From the NCBI GenBank assembly GCA_015060005.1, contig SUZI01000009.1, positions 1 through 54,643 of the forward strand: a stretch of DNA of 54,643 nt. The letters are read 5' to 3'. The stretch comes from Rikenellaceae bacterium (GTDB taxonomy: Bacteria; Bacteroidota; Bacteroidia; Bacteroidales; Rikenellaceae). The position numbers and the translations under genes were made by a program. This document shows positions 29,138 through 37,382 of the stretch, in pieces. How positions within the stretch are numbered: the stretch's first letter is position 1; each line of letters opens with the position of its first letter. The notes beneath the pieces were generated by a model that was given only the letters and a program-made list of their open reading frames with translations, was not told the origin of the DNA and searched no databases.

Positions 29138-30436
29138 TTAGAGATTTGTGAGGCAGAAGTTCCTCCACAAAACTTTGATGTTGTCGCCATCGTGTATCTG
29201 CAACATAATACGACCTGTCGAGTTGCCAAACACCTCGTCGTCAAGCGAAATCATCTCCTCGCCATTGAGCCAGGTCTGAACGGTGTTGCCTTCAACACGT
29301 AGACGCAGTGTGTTCCACTCGCCCTCCTTGAGTATCGACTCCTTCTCGTCAGGAATCTGTACAAGCCAGCCACGACCGTATGACTCGTAGATGCCACCTG
29401 TGTCGTTGCCCTTTGGTGCTACCTCGCACTGCCAGCCGTTGACGGTGTTGTAACCCGTAACGAATGAGTGGAAGAAGAGACCTGAATTGCCGTTAGACTC
29501 CTGCTTGAACTCTACTGTAAGGTCGAAATCCTTGTAATACTCGCGTGTTCCTAAGTAGCCATACTGCTTCTCATCGCCATTCTCGGTAACCAAGTTACCC
29601 TCGCTATCAACGTATGCCTTCATACAACCGTAGAGCTCCCAGCCGGTGAGGTCTTTGCCGTTGAAGAGCTGCTGCTCGCCACGTACCTTCTTGGGAAGTT
29701 CCTTGAGCTTGATGTTGCGGAATGATGCGGGGTCGCCGTGGTCCTGCAAACAGAGGTGTCCCTTGTGTGCCAAACCGTACTCTGGGGCATTCTCCCACTT
29801 ACCAGAGCCCTTGCGAGCAAACCAGTCGTCAGTCCAAGCCTCAAACTCCACAATCTTCTCGCCATTGAGCCAATGCTCAACGTGTCCGTTGTCGAATACA
29901 ATCTTCGAGGTGTTCCACTCGCCCACAGGGTTAACCTTCATCTTGGCATAGTCGGGGAGGTACATAGCGTAGTCTACGCCCAGCTTCTGCCACTCTTCGA
30001 GCTTTGCAGGAGCATTTACCTCCTCCCAGCCCTCGTTGTCGATGAGCTGATACTCGGGACCTGTAACGTAAGGCACGCTAAATGCCTTATGCTCAACGAC
30101 GTGGTAGAGCATACCGCTGTTGCCTCCGTGGGTGAGTTTCCAGTCCCACATAAGTTCAAAGTTCTCATATTCCTTGTCTGTAACGATGTAGCCCGATGCG
30201 TCGCCACCCTCACCAGATGCCTGGATGCAGCCATCGACAACGTGCCAGCCGTTGGTCAGCTCGGTGCCATTGAAATCTCGCCAACCGTCGAGGTTCTCAC
30301 CATTGAAAAGTAATACCCAACCATCGGCTTTCTCATTAGCTGTCAGGGTGTTAGGCTTGCAGGTCTGGTCGCAACACGATGATGCAACAGTCATCGTAAG
30401 TGCCGCTACTGCGATAAATGATAGTAGTTTTCTCAT
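29138..30436 (-). CDS. Exported protein with two DUF1080 (3-keto-disaccharide hydrolase-like) domains
   Basis: A 432-residue exported protein, possibly a lipoprotein (signal MRKLLSFIAVAALTMTVAS followed by SCC). It contains two tandem DUF1080 concanavalin-like domains. Domain 1 (about 38-250) has WVLLFNGENLDGW, NSGMLYHV and EYQLIDN. Domain 2 (about 258-430) has QQLFNGKDLTGWELYG, NSGLFFHS and NTLRLRVEGNTVQTWLNG. Characterised relatives act on 3-keto-glycosides. Here it stands alone rather than with an oxidoreductase, so the substrate is unknown. Confidence 0.82.
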   Translation of the reverse strand: MRKLLSFIAVAALTMTVASSCCDQTCKPNTLTANEKADGWVLLFNGENLDGWRDFNGTELTNGWHVVDGCIQASGEGGDASGYIVTDKEYENFELMWDWKLTHGGNSGMLYHVVEHKAFSVPYVTGPEYQLIDNEGWEEVNAPAKLEEWQKLGVDYAMYLPDYAKMKVNPVGEWNTSKIVFDNGHVEHWLNGEKIVEFEAWTDDWFARKGSGKWENAPEYGLAHKGHLCLQDHGDPASFRNIKLKELPKKVRGEQQLFNGKDLTGWELYGCMKAYVDSEGNLVTENGDEKQYGYLGTREYYKDFDLTVEFKQESNGNSGLFFHSFVTGYNTVNGWQCEVAPKGNDTGGIYESYGRGWLVQIPDEKESILKEGEWNTLRLRVEGNTVQTWLNGEEMISLDDEVFGNSTGRIMLQIHDGDNIKVLWRNFCLTNL

Positions 30437-30479
30437 ATTGGTATAGTTTTATTAGTTAATATGCTGAGTATTATCCTTA

Positions 30480-30509
30480 CAAATTTAGCAAAATTTGATA
30501 AGATAGCAA
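30480..30509 (-). promoter_or_regulatory. Promoter of the DUF1080 gene
   Basis: On the minus strand: TTG (complement of 30507-30509), 19 nt, TAAATTTG (complement of 30480-30487), about 45 nt upstream of the start. Confidence 0.5.
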
Positions 30510-30569
30510 TAGTTTCTCGGAGTTATAGCAGGGTAGGGTGGATATATTGAGTAATTTTTCGTATCTTTG

Positions 30570-30920
30570 TTATCGGATATCAAATAGGTATCTTGTTAGA
30601 TGGCATTTAGGCTATTGCGTTCACGGTAAAACGACCAAATACTTACTCTACGAACAGGCAATAGGCACTTAGATGCTCATACCTTATGGTGTGGGTGTGC
30701 TTATGTTCGTATGGGTGCTTGGTCGTACCTTCCGTGAGTAAGTTGCATCCACGCCTTTCTTTTTGGGGCTTGTTTGGCTTTATGACGGTTGCTCATCTGA
30801 CGGACTATATAATTAATAATGTGTGAGTTATGGTAGCAACATTTGTCATTGCCCTGAGTAGCTTGTTCGTTTATTGTAGCGGTAAGAGCGTTTAGCAATC
30901 TCTTGAGAGAGATGTTTTTT
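30570..30920 (+). ncRNA. Candidate structured non-coding RNA, about 350 nt
   Basis: A gene-free stretch has a -7 box TATCTTTG at 30562-30569 and an intrinsic terminator at 30898-30920 (ATCTCT-TGAG-AGAGAT then GTTTTTT). Between them lie many exact complementary segments: CTATTGC 30612-30618 with 30658-30664; ACGACCAA 30631-30638 with 30719-30726; ACTTACTC 30641-30648 with 30736-30743; TACGAAC 30649-30655 with 30705-30711; and nested ATGAC and GTTGCT (30782-30793) with 30835-30849. Several of these cross, implying a pseudoknot or alternative folds. I looked for tmRNA, RNase P and SRP hallmarks and found none. It could be a lineage-specific 6S-like or novel RNA. The exact 5' end is inferred. Confidence 0.5.
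30898..30920 (+). terminator. Terminator of the candidate RNA
   Basis: Perfect six-bp stem (30898-30903 with 30908-30913), loop TGAG, followed by GTTTTTT. Confidence 0.65.
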
Positions 30921-31020
30921 CCGTAATCCTTATTGATAAGCCTGTAATTATTGTTAGTTTCAGCGTGCTTGTTGTGTAGTGCATTTCGTTCTGCATACTT
31001 CGGCGTGTAAACGCCTAAGA

Positions 31021-31075
31021 ATTAGCTATTAGGGTGGTACTCTATTGGTTAGCTAATATATGATATAATATTAGC
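31021..31075. repeat. Inverted GCTAAT-type repeats
   Basis: ATTAGCTA (31021-31028) is mirrored by TAGCTAAT (31050-31057). GCTAATAT (31052-31059) is mirrored by ATATTAGC (31068-31075). The same GCTAATATA word recurs as direct repeats at 32006-32014 and 32025-32033 on the other side of the XRE gene. Confidence 0.5.
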
Positions 31076-31157
31076 ATTATGTTAAATAATCAAAGGGGAA
31101 ATCCGAAAATGTGAGGGTGTGTGGGGAAATATAGAAATTTGTCTGTATCTTTGTGAT

Positions 31158-31286
31158 ATGTTCAAGTTATATGAATATATCTGTTTATTAATTGCTATTG
31201 TCTTAAAAATAGCAATTTTAATGTTGTCAGTATATTTCTTGCTCTCAGTTGTTTACCTTGCATTATCAACAATCATTGCCAGCTGA
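31158..31286 (+). CDS. Candidate 42-residue hydrophobic peptide
   Basis: An ATG-started 43-codon ORF (including TGA) encodes a peptide that is almost wholly hydrophobic after MFKLYEY, with LLIAIVLKIAILMLSV as a likely membrane helix. A -7 box TATCTTTG (31146-31153) ends only 4 nt before the ATG, so the transcript would be nearly leaderless if that box is used. Inside the ORF is a nine-bp inverted repeat (ATTGCTATT 31191-31199 with 31208-31216) followed by TTTTA, which could also act as a terminator. It could be a small membrane protein, a toxin-like peptide, or chance. No family recognised. Confidence 0.3.
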   Translation: MFKLYEYICLLIAIVLKIAILMLSVYFLLSVVYLALSTIIAS

Positions 31287-31334
31287 ATCATACACACAAT
31301 TTTGTGAATACGCAGCCAATCGCTGTGTGATATC

Positions 31335-31790
31335 CTATTCCTCGTAGCTCTCGAAGGTGTGGTCGGCATAGAGGATTATCACCCGTTTTATTGGCTTCTG
31401 AGAATTCGATATTTTATCCAGAGTCGTAGTACTCGTCGGAATATGCGATTGTTGCGTAGGCACGACATCTTCATCCGTCGGAGGCGTTGACTCGGTTCCG
31501 GCAATTGACGACTCCTCACTGACTATGGTGTCGGTGGTCGGCTCGCCGACAAATGGAAGACCGGATGAGCCCGAGTCATCACGATACATTTGCTGGCTAT
31601 CCAACATCAGCCAGTCGGGATTAATCTTTGGGAAGCGACGTAGTATCCGCTGAACAAAATCAAAGCTCGGCTTCTTGTTACGACCACTCAATATGTGAGA
31701 AATATTCGAAGGTTGTATGCCCAACAACTCAGCCAGACGACTTGAGGTCAGCTTCTCGGTTTTCAACAAAATAAGCAGTTTTTCACGCAT
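31335..31790 (-). CDS. XRE-family HTH transcriptional regulator
   Basis: A 151-residue protein. Residues 1-60 form a Cro/CI-type helix-turn-helix (RLAELLGIQPSNISHILSGR) with the following FVQRILRRFPKINPDWLM, a form common in this phylum. A Ser/Thr/Pro/Glu-rich, probably disordered linker (about 70-130) leads to a conserved C-terminal tail (RVIILYADHTFESYE). No protease or dimer domain is obvious. It is embedded in AT-rich DNA, and its upstream side carries the repeated TTACAnnTGTAA palindromes, which are candidates for its own operators. Confidence 0.82.
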   Translation of the reverse strand: MREKLLILLKTEKLTSSRLAELLGIQPSNISHILSGRNKKPSFDFVQRILRRFPKINPDWLMLDSQQMYRDDSGSSGLPFVGEPTTDTIVSEESSIAGTESTPPTDEDVVPTQQSHIPTSTTTLDKISNSQKPIKRVIILYADHTFESYEE

Positions 31791-31805
31791 AATCCATAAT
31801 TTTTA

Positions 31806-31836
31806 CAAATATAAATCATTTTTCTTTTGTAAACAA
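31806..31836 (-). promoter_or_regulatory. Promoter of the XRE gene
   Basis: On the minus strand: TTG (complement of 31834-31836), exactly 20 nt, TATATTTG (complement of 31806-31813). The predicted start site is about 10 nt from the ATG. A palindrome TACATTTGTA (31846-31855) lies just upstream of the -33 box. Confidence 0.6.
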
Positions 31837-32387
31837 GTATTTCGCTACATTTGTAATGGTTGATAATTGTTAACAACTGTTTACATATGTATACTTGTAA
31901 ATTATGGTAAAATGCAATCACCTAATTGGTATAAAGTGTTACGTGTTGTAATTTGTATAACTTGCTGATAGCATAGTAGTTATCAGTTAATATATGACGC
32001 ATATAGCTAATATAACACCGATAGGCTAATATACACCCATACAGCAGAATAAAATCTTTATATAAATAATATAACCGACTGATAATATGTTAGTTATATG
32101 CGATTGTTTAGTAATTTGATTTGGTTGCTTGAGCCTATTTTCGGTGCGAATATGCGACGCTTTTGGTTTTTACAATAGTAAATTGTTAACAATAGTTAGC
32201 GAGCTGCTTTTAATTACAAATGTATAAATTAACATTAATTACACTTGTAATGTAGTTTACAAATGTAATTACAAATGTAAATATTTAGTGATTGTAATGA
32301 GTTTTGGGATTATACCCTACCCTTCATAGAAAGATTTTATATGTAGGGCTAATTATACTCTATATTATGTTAAATATTAAATAAATA

Positions 32388-32411
32388 GGTAGCCGCATTA
32401 ATGCAGCTACC
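32388..32411 (-). terminator. Hairpin downstream of the HIT gene
   Basis: GGTAGC (32388-32393) pairs with GCTACC (32406-32411), with GCAT/ATGC continuing inside past one mismatch. On the minus strand it is followed by a T-rich stretch. It probably ends the bcp-recA-rel run. Confidence 0.5.
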
Positions 32412-32451
32412 CTACTCTAATTCAGTTAATTACAATATTGTAAACAACTGT

Positions 32452-32838
32452 TTATAACTTCAATTTGTTGGCTATCTCTGTGAACTCTTCTGGGGTTAAT
32501 TTGAGCTTTTCACGGCGGAAATCAACGTCTGCTTCGCTGTTCATAGGAATTAGATGGATATGAGCGTGTGGCACTTCCAGACCTAAAACTACGGTTGCAA
32601 CCTTCTTGCACTGTGTAACTGACTTCATTTTTAGTGCAATCTCTTTTGCGAAGATAATCATCTCCGAAAGCAGGTCGTTGTCGATATCGTAGAAGTAGTC
32701 TACCTCCTGCTTTGGAACGACCAAAGTGTGCCCTACTGCCAGAGGGTTGATGTCAAGAAATGCGTAGAACTTATCGTTCTCGGCTACCTTATAGCTTGGA
32801 ATCTCGCCAGCTATAATCTTTGAAAAAATAGTTGCCAT
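32452..32838 (-). CDS. HIT-family nucleotide hydrolase (HinT-like)
   Basis: A 128-residue cytoplasmic protein with the histidine triad VPHAHIHLIP (H91, H93, H95), the N-terminal FSKIIAGEIPSYKV and the central LVVPKQEV of the Hint/PKCI branch. These hydrolyse purine nucleoside phosphoramidates or AMP-linked compounds; the natural substrate here is unknown. It is the last gene of the minus-strand run that begins with bcp, 37 bp after the preceding ORF. Confidence 0.9.
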   Translation of the reverse strand: MATIFSKIIAGEIPSYKVAENDKFYAFLDINPLAVGHTLVVPKQEVDYFYDIDNDLLSEMIIFAKEIALKMKSVTQCKKVATVVLGLEVPHAHIHLIPMNSEADVDFRREKLKLTPEEFTEIANKLKL

Positions 32839-32875
32839 ACTCTATATCTATTATTATTTGAACCGTTGTGATGCT

Positions 32876-33271
32876 CTATTCGTACTCCAGATACTTTGGT
32901 TTGAGTATCTCGGAGTATATTACTGCCTTCTCAATCGAGAAATCCTCCTTAATCTGCTCGAGGTCGATGTTTGACTCTGCCTTTGGGGTTGTGGCAGGGG
33001 TTACGCTCTCTACGGGCTTGTCTTGTCTCTTTGGAGCTGTCGTAGGTGTTATAGGCGTGGAAAGCTTAACCTCGGCTGATTTGCTCTTTTTAGCCCTCTT
33101 CTGGGGTTGTTGTGGTATGCCTAACGCCTCGTGTAGCCTGCGTATATACTCCTCCTGTGTCATCTCTGCCTGTTCTTGAGGGGATGACTCAGTCTTGCCC
33201 TTAATCTTGGACTTTGAGGCGGCGGAATATAATACTCCACATATAATTAATATTAGCCAAAAGACTCCCAT
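32876..33271 (-). CDS. Small single-pass membrane protein of unknown function
   Basis: A 131-residue protein. One N-terminal membrane helix (MGVFWLILIICGVLY) is followed by a charged, Thr/Pro-rich cytoplasmic region. It includes the short helix EEYIRRLHEALGI and a C-terminal block FSIEKAVIYSEILKPKY that looks conserved in this phylum. No catalytic motif is seen. It starts 5 bp after the rel stop codon, so it is translated from the same message as the (p)ppGpp enzyme. A link to the stringent response is a guess from position only. Confidence 0.7.
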   Translation of the reverse strand: MGVFWLILIICGVLYSAASKSKIKGKTESSPQEQAEMTQEEYIRRLHEALGIPQQPQKRAKKSKSAEVKLSTPITPTTAPKRQDKPVESVTPATTPKAESNIDLEQIKEDFSIEKAVIYSEILKPKYLEYE

Positions 33272-33276
33272 AGCTG

Positions 33277-35484
33277 CTAATTTGTTCGTTTAACGCTCTC
33301 CATACCCTTCATACGGCGAAGTCGGTCGAGGATGGCATTCAAACTCTCTGCATCGCGTACATAGAGGCTCAATGTGCCCTCGAATATTCCGTCGTGGGTC
33401 TGTATGTTGATTTGTCGCATATTGACGCTGAAATCGTTGGTAACGACGTTTGCCAAGTCCACCAACACGCCCATACGGTCTATACCGAGTATCTCTATGG
33501 TTGCCAATGAGGACTGCGTCTTGTACTGAGACCACTGTATAGCCTCCTTTACGATACACTCGCCGTGCTGTGAGGCTAAACGGTTGAGTTCATCGCACGT
33601 CGCCTTATGAACAATAATCTGGTGTGTAATAGGGTCTTTGAAGCCCACTACATTGTCGCCAGGGAGCGGATGGCAACACTCTGCAATGGTGAGCTGTGTG
33701 CCGTCGTGTTGCTCCTTGTGAGGCTGCTTGCTCTCCTCTATCTCGTCGTCGGCATCGTCGTCGTTATCCTTGATGAAGAGAGTCCAGAACTTAAGTATCT
33801 TGTTTTTTGAATTGGTCTTGATAATCTTCTCGAGGTTGTCGAGTGTTACCAGACCGGCTCCTATCTTGACGTATAGCTCATCTTTGTTGCTGCAGTCGTA
33901 TGCCTCCATCAGCTTACGTAAAACACGGTTGTTAGGCGTGATATTAAGCTCCGAAAGGCGTGCGTCGAGCATCTCCATACCTCGCTCGAGGTTGTCCTCC
34001 TGCTCGCGTTTTATGAAGTTCTTTATCGCCTGCTTGGCTTTGGCAGTAAAGACAAATTCCAGCCATTCTGGCTTTGGTCGAGCCGACTCGGCGGTGATAA
34101 TCTCTACCTGGTCGCCACTCGAGAGCTGGGTTGTTACGGGGACAATCTTATGGTTTACCTTGGCTCCGATAGCCTTGTTACCTATCTTGGTGTGAACGTC
34201 GTATGCTAAGTCGAGAGCTGTTGCTCCGTAAGGTAGATGACGGGCTTCTCCCTTAGGCGTAAATACCGTAATCTCAGAGGTATACAGCGATAACTTAAAG
34301 TTATCCAGGAAGTCAATAGCATTCTGCGAAGGGCTGTCCAAAGCGGTACGAATCATCTTCAGCCACTTGTCAAACTCATCCTCATCCTGGGTGATAGATG
34401 CCTGCTTATACTTCCAATGGGCAGCGAAGCCTCGCTCGGCAATATCCTCCATTCGCTGGGTGCGAATCTGCACCTCTACCCATATACCATCGGGTCCCAT
34501 AACCGTCGAGTGGAGAGCCTCATAACCGTTGGCTTTAGGCATACTAATCCAGTCGCGTAGGCGGTCGGGCTTTGGGGTGTATATATCGGTGATAGAAGAG
34601 TAAATCTGCCAGCATTGAGTCTTTTCCGATGGGAACTCCAACGGCTGGAAGACTATGCGTATGGCAAACAGGTCGTATATCTCCGACATAGGTATCTGCT
34701 TGCGGACCATCTTGGTCCATATCGAGTAGGCACTCTTCACTCTGCCCGAAATCTCATACTTGATACCGTAGCGGTCCAGCGTCTCGATGATAGGTGCGTT
34801 GAACTTACGTATATACTCTTCGCGGGCAGCCGATGTCTCGTTGATTTGTTGTGTAATCTCGGCGTACTCCTTGGGGAAGCGATACTTCATACACAAATCC
34901 TCCAACTCGGTCTTAATGGCGTGTAGACCAAGGCGATAAGCTAACGGAGCGAAGAGATATATGGTCTCGCCCGTAATCTTCACCTGCTTGTTCTGTGGCA
35001 TAGAGCCCAGAGTACGCATATTATGCAGTCGGTCGGCTATCTTGATGAGGATAACACGCACATCGTCCGAGAGGGTGAGCAATACCTTGCGGAAGTACTC
35101 TGCCTGGCGTGAGGTGTCGGCGTTGAATACGCCCGACATCTTTGTGAGTCCGTCGACCATAGTGGCTATCTTGTGTCCGAAGATATGCTCCATATCCTCT
35201 ACGGTGTAGTCGGTATCCTCCACAACATCGTGCAGGAGGGCTGCTACGACCGATTTGACGCCCAAGCCAATCTCGTCGACCACTATCTTGGCTACTGCAA
35301 TAGGATGCAGGAGGTATGGCTCGCCTGAACGTCGCCTTACCCCCTGATGAGCCTCCTTTGCGAGGAAATATGCTCGTTTAATAAAGTTCCAGTCTGCCTC
35401 GTTCTTACAAATCTTCTTGCAAGAGAGCATCAGTTCCTGCCATTTACTCTCTATGAGTATTTCATCCTCTGCAGTGTAGTCCAT
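33277..35484 (-). CDS. rel: Bifunctional (p)ppGpp synthetase/hydrolase
   Basis: The 735-residue stringent-response enzyme with all domains. HD hydrolase has H60 and the HDVVED motif (H85, D86, E89, D90), so hydrolysis looks intact. Synthetase has GRVKSAYSIWTKM, IYDLFAIRI, HSTVMGPDG and VEVQIRTQRM. These are followed by a TGS domain (ITVFTPKGEARHLP onward), a helical/zinc-type region with IAECCHPLPGD, and a C-terminal ACT domain. It starts 5 bp after recA, so DNA repair and alarmone control share a transcript. Whether it is the only Rel or one of two in the genome cannot be told here. Confidence 0.93.
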   Translation of the reverse strand: MDYTAEDEILIESKWQELMLSCKKICKNEADWNFIKRAYFLAKEAHQGVRRRSGEPYLLHPIAVAKIVVDEIGLGVKSVVAALLHDVVEDTDYTVEDMEHIFGHKIATMVDGLTKMSGVFNADTSRQAEYFRKVLLTLSDDVRVILIKIADRLHNMRTLGSMPQNKQVKITGETIYLFAPLAYRLGLHAIKTELEDLCMKYRFPKEYAEITQQINETSAAREEYIRKFNAPIIETLDRYGIKYEISGRVKSAYSIWTKMVRKQIPMSEIYDLFAIRIVFQPLEFPSEKTQCWQIYSSITDIYTPKPDRLRDWISMPKANGYEALHSTVMGPDGIWVEVQIRTQRMEDIAERGFAAHWKYKQASITQDEDEFDKWLKMIRTALDSPSQNAIDFLDNFKLSLYTSEITVFTPKGEARHLPYGATALDLAYDVHTKIGNKAIGAKVNHKIVPVTTQLSSGDQVEIITAESARPKPEWLEFVFTAKAKQAIKNFIKREQEDNLERGMEMLDARLSELNITPNNRVLRKLMEAYDCSNKDELYVKIGAGLVTLDNLEKIIKTNSKNKILKFWTLFIKDNDDDADDEIEESKQPHKEQHDGTQLTIAECCHPLPGDNVVGFKDPITHQIIVHKATCDELNRLASQHGECIVKEAIQWSQYKTQSSLATIEILGIDRMGVLVDLANVVTNDFSVNMRQINIQTHDGIFEGTLSLYVRDAESLNAILDRLRRMKGMESVKRTN

Positions 35485-35489
35485 ATACT

Positions 35490-36503
35490 CTATTTTTTCT
35501 CTTTCATTGCTAAGCGGAGCTTCTCCTCAATCTCCTGACAAAGCTCTGTGTTGTTGGTCAATAGCTCCTTCACAGCGTCGCGTCCCTGACCTATCTTCTG
35601 CTCTCCGTAAGAGAACCACGAGCCTGCCTTCTTGATGACGCCATAGTCAACACCTAAGTCAACAATCTCGCCAATCTTTGAGATGCCCTCGCCGAACATA
35701 ATATCAAACTCTGCACGCTTGAATGGAGGTGCCACCTTGTTCTTAACAACTTTCACCTTGGTGCGTGTGCCGAGCTGCTCCTCGCCATCCTTGATGACCG
35801 ATGCACGACGGATGTCGATACGTACGCTGGCGTAGAACTTCAGTGCGTTACCGCCTGTTGTGGTCTCGGGATTGCCATACACCACGCCAATCTTATCACG
35901 CAGCTGGTTGATGAAGATGCAGACAGTCTTGGTCTTGGCGATGCTTGCGGTGAGCTTACGCAGTGCCTGCGACATCAGACGAGCCTGAAGTCCCATCTTT
36001 GAATCGCCCATCTCACCCTCAATCTCTGCCTTTGGGGTGAGAGCTGCTACCGAGTCGATGACGATGATGTCGATAGCACTCGAGCGGATGAGTGAGTCGG
36101 CAATCTCCAACGCCTGCTCGCCATTGTCGGGCTGAGAGATAAGCAAGTTCTCGATGTCAACGCCCAGCTTCTGAGCATAGAAGCTGTCGAAGGCGTGCTC
36201 GGCGTCGATGAAGGCTGCAATACCGCCTGCCTTCTGTGCCTCGGCGATAGCGTGGATAGCCAACGTGGTCTTACCTGATGACTCAGGACCAAAAATCTCT
36301 ATCACACGACCTTTGGGGTAACCTCCTACGCCTAATGCCATATCGAGTGTAACCGAGCCTGTTGGGATTACAGGGATGTCGCTAACGCCCTCGTTCGACA
36401 TACGCATAATAGAACCCTTGCCGAAGTCCTTCTCAATCTTATCCATTACCGCACTCAAAACCTTGAGCTTGTCGGCATTTACTTGTGTCTTTTCAGTTGC
36501 CAT
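35490..36503 (-). CDS. recA: Recombinase RecA
   Basis: The 337-residue strand-exchange ATPase. Walker [10 protein letters not shown] (72-80), Walker [13 protein letters not shown], the L2-loop region [18 protein letters not shown] and the conserved [11 protein letters not shown] are all present. The C-terminal acidic tail seen in E. coli RecA is reduced; the protein ends in a lysine-rich stretch. It lies between bcp (21 bp upstream) and rel (5 bp downstream). I noticed no obvious LexA-type operator before bcp or recA. Confidence 0.96.
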   Translation of the reverse strand: MATEKTQVNADKLKVLSAVMDKIEKDFGKGSIMRMSNEGVSDIPVIPTGSVTLDMALGVGGYPKGRVIEIFGPESSGKTTLAIHAIAEAQKAGGIAAFIDAEHAFDSFYAQKLGVDIENLLISQPDNGEQALEIADSLIRSSAIDIIVIDSVAALTPKAEIEGEMGDSKMGLQARLMSQALRKLTASIAKTKTVCIFINQLRDKIGVVYGNPETTTGGNALKFYASVRIDIRRASVIKDGEEQLGTRTKVKVVKNKVAPPFKRAEFDIMFGEGISKIGEIVDLGVDYGVIKKAGSWFSYGEQKIGQGRDAVKELLTNNTELCQEIEEKLRLAMKEKK

Positions 36504-36524
36504 AGTTGTATTGTTTTTTATTTT

Positions 36525-36989
36525 TTACTTGTCTAATTCGGCGAGTATCTGTTGATAGTGCTCCGCCGTCTTTACTTTTGAGAAGATGTGAGTGATAACA
36601 CCCTCCTCGTTGATTAGAAATGTGGTACGCACAACACCCATATACTTTCTGCCATACATCGACTTCTCTGCCCACACTCCGAAAGCCTCGCATACCGAGT
36701 GGTCGGTATCAGCCAGAAGAGTGAAATTGAGTTCGTGCTTTGCACAGAACGATTGGTGCGACTTCTCGCTGTCAGGACTGACGCCTATGATGTGGTAGCC
36801 ACGTGCAAGCAACTCCTGCTTGCCATCTCGCAGACTCTTAGCCTCGAGTGTGCAGCCCGATGTGTTGTCCTTGGGATAGAAATAGAGGATTATCTTCTTG
36901 CCCCTAAGCTCGTTAGATGTGAGCAGTGTTCCATCCTGGGTCTTTGCCGAAAAGTCGGGAGCCAAATCGCCTATATTGAGTTGTGTCAT
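36525..36989 (-). CDS. bcp: Thiol peroxidase, BCP/PrxQ type
   Basis: About 154 residues from the ATG at 36987-36989 (MTQLNIGDLAPDF); an upstream in-frame ATG at 37016 adds only a poorly conserved extension. It reduces peroxides using the peroxidatic cysteine C46 in NTSGCTLEA. The resolving cysteine five residues later, present in E. coli BCP, is lysine here; C82 (QSFCAKHE) is another candidate. A TAACTTTG box (complement of 37018-37025) lies just upstream. It is the first gene of the recA-rel run. A bcp-recA linkage has also been described in Bacteroides. Confidence 0.9.
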   Translation of the reverse strand: MTQLNIGDLAPDFSAKTQDGTLLTSNELRGKKIILYFYPKDNTSGCTLEAKSLRDGKQELLARGYHIIGVSPDSEKSHQSFCAKHELNFTLLADTDHSVCEAFGVWAEKSMYGRKYMGVVRTTFLINEEGVITHIFSKVKTAEHYQQILAELDK

Positions 36990-37089
36990 AATTTCCAAAA
37001 ATAAAGTAATAATCACTCAAAGTTAGGAATTTTTCCGCAAAAATCAGCGGGAAATCCCAAATTTTTGACTTTGTGAATGTGTTTTTCTG

Positions 37090-37296
37090 TCAATCCCACA
37101 ATATTGTGGCTTGAATTTGCTCGTCAAACTCCTTGCTGTCTTGCTCTGTTCGGTGCTTGCACTGTGGGCAGATGACTCCGCCATCGTCGGTGGCATTGCT
37201 ACCACATACTAAGCAGGTGTGAGTGAGCCCGTAGCCCTCTTCGTGTGTGAATATTGCTCCGCAATGATTACACATCAGTTCATAAAATACTCCCAT
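37090..37296 (-). CDS. Small zinc-ribbon protein
   Basis: A 68-residue protein with three CxxC pairs (MCNHCGA, TCLVCGS, ICPQCKH), enough for one or two zinc sites, and an acidic C-terminal end. A TACTTTTG box (complement of 37337-37344) precedes it. It is separated by 100 bp from bcp. No specific family is recognised. Such proteins may bind nucleic acid or partner proteins, but nothing here shows which. Confidence 0.7.
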   Translation of the reverse strand: MGVFYELMCNHCGAIFTHEEGYGLTHTCLVCGSNATDDGGVICPQCKHRTEQDSKEFDEQIQATILWD

Positions 37297-37382
37297 AATT
37301 CTCTATTTTTAATTGTTTCAGTTTGTTTTCACAATGCAAAAGTATACCCACCTTTTGTCAATTAGTGTCAAAAATTTTTTAC

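Larger units (their letters stand above)
31791..32451. other. 661-bp AT-rich spacer with palindrome array
   Basis: No credible gene. The spacer holds at least six copies of TTACAnnTGTAA or one-mismatch forms: 31845-31856, 31881-31892, 32214-32225, 32239-32250, 32257-32268 and 32269-32280, the last two directly abutting. A longer TTACAATATTGTAA lies at 32430-32443. AACAACTGTTTA occurs near both edges (31872-31883 and 32443-32454). A 17-bp inverted repeat with two mismatches (31998-32014 with 32086-32102) surrounds direct GCTAATATA repeats. No DnaA boxes or integrase-type sites were recognised. Confidence 0.6.

Noticed and set aside
30547..30569. TTG 12 nt before several TAnnTTTG boxes as a second promoter class
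   Set aside because: Seen a few times, but TTG is common in this DNA, and the established 19-21 nt spacing is found in the stronger cases.
30701..30898. A 65-codon minus-strand ORF inside the RNA candidate
   Set aside because: The promoter and terminator are on the plus strand and the ORF has no visible domain. If it recurs in databases, that would more likely reflect conservation of the RNA.
30570..30920. tmRNA or RNase P RNA
   Set aside because: No tRNA-like T-loop or tag reading frame, and no GAGGAAAGTCC-type conserved block.
31791..32451. Replication origin (oriC)
   Set aside because: AT-rich with repeats, but no TTATNCACA boxes were seen and it is 7 kb from dnaA. The repeats fit regulator sites better.
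30437..32451. Recent mobile element
   Set aside because: No integrase, transposase, terminal repeats or tRNA target were found. Only composition and gene sparsity suggest it.
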